In this document: one piece after another, positions 59,703 through 64,000 of the stretch | How positions within the stretch are numbered: position 1 is the stretch's first letter | How the letters are laid out: the number at the start of each line of letters is the position of its first letter | Source of the DNA: JACMLD01 sp963705285 | Lineage (GTDB): Bacteria > Bacteroidota > Bacteroidia > Chitinophagales > Chitinophagaceae | NCBI GenBank assembly: GCA_963705285.1 | Contig: OY970066.1 | Coordinates: 4,030,001 to 4,094,000 of the forward strand | Reading direction: 5' to 3' | DNA length: 64,000 bases | Position numbers and translations under genes: made by a program | Notes under the pieces: generated by a model | Told to the model about the DNA's origin: nothing | Database searches by the model: none | Seen by the model: the letters and a program-made list of their open reading frames with translations, nothing else

Positions 59703-61427
59703 ATGGACGCCGCCATTCAAGACAAAGTAAATACCTGGTTAAAGGGAAATTTCGGCCAGGCCACCAAAGATGAGATTACGCGTTTACAGCAAGAGAACCC
59801 AAAAGAACTGGAAGAAAGTTTTTACCGCAACCTTGAGTTTGGTACAGGTGGATTGCGTGGTATCATGGGCGTGGGCACCAACCGCATGAATAAATATACC
59901 GTGGGTATGTCTACCCAGGGCTTTGCCAATTATATGAAGGCCCAGCTAAAGGGCGAAATTAAAGTGGCCATTGCACATGATAGCCGTAACAACAGCCGTT
60001 TTTTTGCTGAAACCGTTGCCAATGTATTTGCCGCCAATGGCATTAAAGTTTTTTTATTTGAAAGCCTGCGCCCCACGCCTGAGCTCAGCTTTACCATCCG
60101 CCACCTGGGGCTGCATGGCGGGGTGGTGTGTACTGCCTCTCATAATCCCAAAGAGTACAACGGTTACAAAGCATATTGGAACGATGGCGGGCAACTGGTG
60201 CCGCCTCACGATAAAGACGTCATAAAAGAAGTTGATAAAATTGGATCAGTGGATGAAGTGAAATGGAGCGGCGGCGAAGCCAATATTACCCTGATTGGCG
60301 TTGACATAGACAATGCATACATGGACATGGTAAAGGGTCTGAGCGTGTACCCCGAAGTAATTGAAAAACAGAAAGACCTTAAAATAGTATACACACCCAT
60401 ACATGGCACGGGCATTAAACTGGTACCTGAAGTACTGAAAAGGTTTGGCTTTACCAATGTTACCATTGTAGATGAACAGGCAGTGCCCGATGGCAATTTT
60501 CCGACGGTTGTTTATCCCAACCCCGAAGAAAGCGAAGCCATGAGCATCGGCCTTAAAAAGGCAAAAGAGCTGGATGCGGATATATTGCTGGGTACAGACC
60601 CTGATGCCGACCGCGTAGGTATTGCTATTAAAACAAATAAAGGGGAATGGATACTGGTAAACGGCAACCAGACCGCTGTACTGGCCTGCAATTACATGAT
60701 TGAAGCACGCAAGGCAAAAGGCATTGCCAAACCCAATGATATGGTTATTAAAACCATTGTAACCACCGAACTGATAGATAAAATTGCCAAAGCAAATGGT
60801 GTTGCCTGTTACAATGTGCTTACCGGTTTTAAATGGATTGCCGAACTCATTAAAGAAAAAGAAGGCAAAGAAGAATACATTGTTGGTGGTGAAGAAAGTT
60901 ACGGATTGATGATTGGCTCTAAAATACGTGATAAAGATGCTGTTAGCGCCGTAGCGCTCTTATGCGAAATGGCAGCGTATGAAAAGAACAAAGGAAAAAC
61001 ATTATACGATAAACTGATTGACATATACGTGCAGTATGGTTTGTACAAAGAGTCGCTTATTTCTATTACCAAGAAAGGTATGGACGGCCAAAAACAAATT
61101 GCGGATATGATGGAAGGTTACCGCAGCAATCCGCCCAAAAGTCTTAATGGTACGCCGGTAGTGCAACTGCTGGATTACGAACTTAAAAAAGGTACCAACC
61201 TGCAAACCGGCGAAACCTGGGACATTCAATTGCCCAAGTCAAATGTGTTGCAGTTTATTTTATCTGATGGCAGTAAAATTTCTGCCCGTCCCAGCGGCAC
61301 AGAGCCCAAAATAAAGTTCTATTTCAGCATGAACACTCAGCTAAAAAGTGCGGCCGAGTTTGAAAAAACCTATGCCGAGATAGATAAAAAAGTGGAAGGT
61401 ATCATTACTGATATGAAGCTGAAGTAA
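59703..61427 (+). CDS. phosphoglucomutase/phosphomannomutase family enzyme
   Basis: 574 residues from the ATG at 59703. Domains I-IV are recognisable: GTGGLRGIMGVGTNRMNKYT, the catalytic serine in TASHNPKEYNGYKAYW, the metal-binding DPDADRVGI, the sugar-binding GGEESYG and the phosphate-binding ARPSGTEPKIKFYF. It interconverts hexose 1- and 6-phosphates in the cytoplasm through a phosphoserine. This length (about 575) is of the phospho-sugar mutase subgroup; whether glucose or mannose is preferred is not clear. Confidence 0.95.
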   Translation: MDAAIQDKVNTWLKGNFGQATKDEITRLQQENPKELEESFYRNLEFGTGGLRGIMGVGTNRMNKYTVGMSTQGFANYMKAQLKGEIKVAIAHDSRNNSRFFAETVANVFAANGIKVFLFESLRPTPELSFTIRHLGLHGGVVCTASHNPKEYNGYKAYWNDGGQLVPPHDKDVIKEVDKIGSVDEVKWSGGEANITLIGVDIDNAYMDMVKGLSVYPEVIEKQKDLKIVYTPIHGTGIKLVPEVLKRFGFTNVTIVDEQAVPDGNFPTVVYPNPEESEAMSIGLKKAKELDADILLGTDPDADRVGIAIKTNKGEWILVNGNQTAVLACNYMIEARKAKGIAKPNDMVIKTIVTTELIDKIAKANGVACYNVLTGFKWIAELIKEKEGKEEYIVGGEESYGLMIGSKIRDKDAVSAVALLCEMAAYEKNKGKTLYDKLIDIYVQYGLYKESLISITKKGMDGQKQIADMMEGYRSNPPKSLNGTPVVQLLDYELKKGTNLQTGETWDIQLPKSNVLQFILSDGSKISARPSGTEPKIKFYFSMNTQLKSAAEFEKTYAEIDKKVEGIITDMKLK

Positions 61428-61576
61428 TGGTGCTATTTGTGATGCTCAGAAACAAAGCATCGTGGCAATTGTAATGGCAAAAAGTTTGTAGAAAAAAGTA
61501 TACAGGTAACACTGTTGACCGACAATGCGTTTGATAGAACGCGAGAGGTACCAACTGGAATAATAGTTGATGGTAT

Positions 61577-61602
61577 TTACCTGCAGTATTAGCTGCAGGT
61601 AA
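61577..61602 (+). promoter_or_regulatory. perfect 10 bp hairpin upstream of the 59-residue gene
   Basis: TTACCTGCAG and CTGCAGGTAA flank a TATTAG loop, 25 bp before the ATG at 61627. It could be the terminator of the mutase gene or a leader element of the small gene; no T-run follows. Confidence 0.45.
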
Positions 61603-61626
61603 TTATTACTCATCAATATATTATTT

Positions 61627-61806
61627 ATGAAAACAAATGTAAACGGCAAGCAACAGCCAACCCATCCACAGGTAAAAACGCCCAAACGTCCCGAAAACAA
61701 AGACAACCTGGATAGCCGCGAGGGCGAAGAGCAACTCTTTAAAGGCGACGATACCACGCATAATAAAAAAGACAAACACAGCGCAACTAAAACGAAAAAT
61801 AAATAA
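61627..61806 (+). CDS. 59-residue hydrophilic protein
   Basis: An uninterrupted frame from ATG 61627 to TAA 61804-61806: MKTNVNGKQQPTHPQ at the start, PENKDNLDSREGEEQLFKGD in the middle and KTKNK at the end. Very rich in Lys, Asn, Gln, Asp and Glu, with no hydrophobic core, so likely disordered and cytoplasmic. No family recognised. It lies between the mutase and the DUF481-like gene with a hairpin directly upstream. Coding is likely but unproven. Confidence 0.45.
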   Translation: MKTNVNGKQQPTHPQVKTPKRPENKDNLDSREGEEQLFKGDDTTHNKKDKHSATKTKNK

Positions 61807-61835
61807 GACTGTATTTTATATAGTCTCGCCGATTG

Positions 61836-62579
61836 ATGAACAAAAAGAGAACCCGGTACACCATGCTATTGTTGTGCACAGTGTTTTGCAGCCCACTGTT
61901 TGCCCAGTTCAGCGATAGTGTGCACCACTACCTTGGCTATGCTGCAACAGGAATTCTTAACGAGACAAATGATAACCGTTCGTTTGTATTGAATAATGCT
62001 GTTAAGTTCAACGTCAATAAAAAGAATAAGTTTCTTAACAGCAATGCCGCCTGGATATACGGCCGGCAAAACGGCAAGCAAACAAACAATGATTACACTG
62101 CAAGCATAGATTTTAATGTATATAACGATAACAGTCGCTGGTACTACTGGGGGCTTGTAACCTATGAAAAAAGTTTTTCACTCAAGGTCAACAACCGGTT
62201 TCAGGGTGGGGCAGGAGTAGGGTATACATTTTCGAAAGATAAAAATGCGAGTATTGTGGTAAGTGACGGGCTTTTGTACGAATACAGCAATCTCAAAATT
62301 GACAGCGTCACCAATGACGAGTATAGCACCATCCGCAACTCATTGCGGTTAAAATATCATTTCGTTTTCAGCGGTATTGTTACACTGGATGGTTTACATT
62401 TCTGGCAGCAATCGCTTTCCTCGGGCGATGATTATATACTCAAATCTATTTCAACGCTGTCGGTAAAACTGAGAAAATGGCTCAGTATTACCAGCGCACT
62501 TAACTACAACAAAGTAAACCGCACCGGCCGGAAAAATCTGTTGTTTACCATTGGTCTGTCAGCGGATTATTATTTTTAG
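61836..62579 (+). CDS. DUF481-type outer-membrane protein
   Basis: 247 residues from the ATG at 61836. A signal peptide (TMLLLCTVFCSPLFAQ) is followed by about ten antiparallel strands, including YAATGILNETNDNRSFVLNN, KFLNSNAAWIYGRQNGKQT, RWYYWGLVTYEKSFSLKVNN, GGAGVGYTFSKDKNAS and WLSITSALNYNKVNR, ending GLSADYYF. The strand and turn pattern fits DUF481 barrels (YdiY-like). Function unknown. A strong two-way terminator follows. Confidence 0.85.
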   Translation: MNKKRTRYTMLLLCTVFCSPLFAQFSDSVHHYLGYAATGILNETNDNRSFVLNNAVKFNVNKKNKFLNSNAAWIYGRQNGKQTNNDYTASIDFNVYNDNSRWYYWGLVTYEKSFSLKVNNRFQGGAGVGYTFSKDKNASIVVSDGLLYEYSNLKIDSVTNDEYSTIRNSLRLKYHFVFSGIVTLDGLHFWQQSLSSGDDYILKSISTLSVKLRKWLSITSALNYNKVNRTGRKNLLFTIGLSADYYF

Positions 62580-62617
62580 GTCGGACTTCTGTTTTTCTTT
62601 TGCCCGGCAAATAAAAA

Positions 62618-62660
62618 AAGGGAAGTCTTCCTGGTTAGAAAAAGACTTCCCTTTTATTTA
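62618..62660. terminator. bidirectional rho-independent terminator between convergent genes
   Basis: AAGGGAAGTCTT and AAGACTTCCCTT form a twelve-pair perfect stem with a 12-base loop. T-rich flanks on both strands suit termination of the DUF481-type gene and the oxidoreductase gene. Confidence 0.92.
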
Positions 62661-62666
62661 AAATAG

Positions 62667-63860
62667 TTATTTAATTACCTGCTCACTGATCTTTCCGGTT
62701 GTTTTATTTTTGAGGATGAGCTTTTTAGCACCGTAATGCGTCATCTCTTCTTTTACAAGGTAATGATCAGCGTCGTATTCTACCAGGTGGCTGTCTTTGC
62801 CCACGCCGGTTTTGCCGCGCCATATATCCAGTTGCACAGGCTCCCATAATTTTGATTTGGCAGATTTGTAAGCCGCATCCAGAATGGCGTTTACTACGTA
62901 GCCATCATAAAAAGTTTCTTTAGGTGCTGTTTTTTTTTCGATAGCGTTAAACATATCGGTAAACATATGGTTATACCCCAGGTCGTTTAACTCATCGCCC
63001 ACCGGGAATAGCCATCCCGTATTGCTTTCTGCTTTTTCGGCCACGTAATCAGCTCCTTTGCCCGTGGTAAACATTTCAAGACCGGTACGCAAAAAGTTAT
63101 TCATCCAGATAGTGCCTTCGGTACCCATTACTTCATCGCGCAGATCAAGGCCGCCGCGAAACGTCCAGCTCACTTCAAACTGACCAATGGCGCCATTCTC
63201 ATATTTTACCAGGCCAATAGCGTGGTCTTCCGCATCTATGGGTTTTACCTGGGTATCGGCCCAGCACATTACTTCAACAGGTTTAATGTCTTTTCCTATA
63301 AAACTGCGCGTTATTTCAACGCAATGACAGCCAAGATCCAATATACATCCGCCGCCTGCCTGTTCAATATCCCAAAACCAGTCGCTGTGCGGGCCAGGAT
63401 GTGTTTCCCTGGATTTTGCCCACAAGATTCTGCCGATGGCACCGTTTTTCACACTTTCCATCGACTTTAAAAATTTGGGCGTGTATACCAGGTCTTCCAG
63501 GTAGCCATTAAAGATGCCGGCTTTTTCCACCGCTTCCAGCATACGTTTTGCTTCAATGGCATTGCGACCAAGTGGTTTGGTGGTAATTACTGCTTTCTTG
63601 TGTTTGCAACAAAGCATCACTGCTTCTTCATGAATATTGTTGGGTAAAGAAATACAAACCACATCCACATCTGGGTGGGCTATGGCTTCTTCCATGGTAA
63701 TTGTCCAGTGGCTGCAATTATAATCTTCTGCAAACTTTTTAGCGCTTTCTTCGCGGCGCGAGTAGATACTTACAATCTTGTCTTTGCTTCTTTGTCCTTG
63801 TAAAGATTCTGCGTAAAACCGGCCTATAAAACCGGAACCAAGCATGGCGATTCGTTGCAT
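62667..63860 (-). CDS. Gfo/Idh/MocA family oxidoreductase
   Basis: 397 residues. The NAD(P)-binding Rossmann fold begins QRIAMLGSGFIGRFYAESLQ, with VVCISLPNNIHEEAVMLCC and the conserved EKP-like ITTKPLGRNAIEAKRML. The C-terminal domain has ILDLGCHCVEITRSFIG, with the family's DxGxH motif. It oxidises or reduces a sugar or inositol derivative. No signal peptide is seen, so it is cytoplasmic. The substrate is not evident. Terminator at 62618-62660. Confidence 0.93.
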   Translation of the reverse strand: MQRIAMLGSGFIGRFYAESLQGQRSKDKIVSIYSRREESAKKFAEDYNCSHWTITMEEAIAHPDVDVVCISLPNNIHEEAVMLCCKHKKAVITTKPLGRNAIEAKRMLEAVEKAGIFNGYLEDLVYTPKFLKSMESVKNGAIGRILWAKSRETHPGPHSDWFWDIEQAGGGCILDLGCHCVEITRSFIGKDIKPVEVMCWADTQVKPIDAEDHAIGLVKYENGAIGQFEVSWTFRGGLDLRDEVMGTEGTIWMNNFLRTGLEMFTTGKGADYVAEKAESNTGWLFPVGDELNDLGYNHMFTDMFNAIEKKTAPKETFYDGYVVNAILDAAYKSAKSKLWEPVQLDIWRGKTGVGKDSHLVEYDADHYLVKEEMTHYGAKKLILKNKTTGKISEQVIK

Positions 63861-63914
63861 AAATAAAAGAATATCCCCAACCGCTTACGTAATCAGGGTA
63901 GTTAAAAAATATTT

Positions 63915-64000
63915 TTATTGTAATGATGCATCCATTGACTCAGCAGGTTTCTCAGGCTTCGGCAATTTCATTTTTCTCTTTAAAGAATATGATGAAGTAT
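63915..64000 (-). CDS. possible C-terminal end of a minus-strand gene that runs off the window
   Basis: A frame open from the window edge reads to a TAA at 63915-63917 and ends MKLPKPEKPAESMDASLQ, a plausible charged tail. Only about 28 codons are visible and another open reading on each strand exists, so the call is weak. It would share direction with the oxidoreductase gene. Confidence 0.3.
   Translation of the reverse strand, partial: TSSYSLKRKMKLPKPEKPAESMDASLQ

Noticed and set aside
61441..61461. GATGCT...AGCATC hairpin as mutase terminator
   Set aside because: Only six pairs, a nine-base loop and no T-run, so it is weaker than the hairpin at 61577.

Overview
The window looks like a chromosomal segment of a Bacteroidota bacterium, probably of the Chitinophagaceae type (a family-level inference only). 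The signs are promoter -7 boxes of the form TAnnTTTG with few Shine-Dalgarno sequences, TonB-type receptors with a CarboxypepD_reg N-domain, FG-GAP secreted proteins, a GlmU-like NTP_transf_4 protein, a zinc-ligand-free sirtuin, type B ribosomal protein L31, and many secreted proteins whose signal peptides end in AQ. I see no rRNA, tRNA, CRISPR array, transposase or integrase gene.

Layout. 1-3555: end of a family 2 glycosyltransferase, a secreted beta-propeller and a secreted FG-GAP protein. 3897-9906: a tightly packed three-gene operon encoding a TIR-domain protein, a 1122-residue STAND NTPase with one membrane segment and a WD40-like C-terminus, and an outer-membrane barrel. This is the best candidate for an undescribed system. 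10165-13886: S41 peptidase lipoprotein, a small secreted protein, and an AraC regulator followed by an SDR oxidoreductase. 14010-19523 (minus): a 1451-residue, eight-PAS histidine kinase with a NarL-type regulator and a receiver-only protein. 20818-23278 (minus): ECF sigma factor, four-helix membrane protein and large secreted protein. 23538-26112: Hsp20, bacilliredoxin, Lgt. 26585-31900: two tandem paralogous TonB-type outer-membrane receptors. 32708-35733: YajQ, L31, GlmU-like nucleotidyltransferase, TpiA. 35765-40066: a surface-polysaccharide group (flippase, methyltransferase, glycosyltransferase 4, Trm112-type methyltransferase). 40085-49182: housekeeping and accessory genes (acyl-CoA-binding protein, fasciclin, EVE, hydrolase, sirtuin, saccharopine dehydrogenase-like, CHAP-like lysin, SirB1-like, TopA). 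49425-53632: PxpB, PxpC and PxpA (5-oxoprolinase) with an NRAMP-related transporter. 54121-63860: DUF4407 protein, Fe-S membrane protein, phosphoribosyltransferase, DUF2279 protein, phosphosugar mutase, a 59-residue protein, DUF481-type barrel and a Gfo/Idh/MocA oxidoreductase. A minus-strand gene may run off the right edge.

The most striking non-coding feature is a set of intergenic arrays of 7-8 bp repeats. Almost every one begins at, or includes, the stop codon of a gene. Each locus has its own private word, and at seven loci a second array in reverse-complement orientation could fold back on the first. Longer composite repeats of 76-154 bp, with a GC-rich and partly palindromic core joined to AT-rich heptamers, fill the larger gaps near 2.1, 20.3, 32.1, 50.2, 53.7 and 58.5 kb. 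One of them splits the pxp operon.

Functional reading. The TIR/STAND/barrel operon is arranged so that an outer-membrane protein and a possibly periplasmic WD40 sensor could signal through a membrane-anchored NTPase to a cytoplasmic TIR effector. That is inference from domain order and topology, not demonstrated. Gene calls rest on motifs visible in the translations; no database search was possible.
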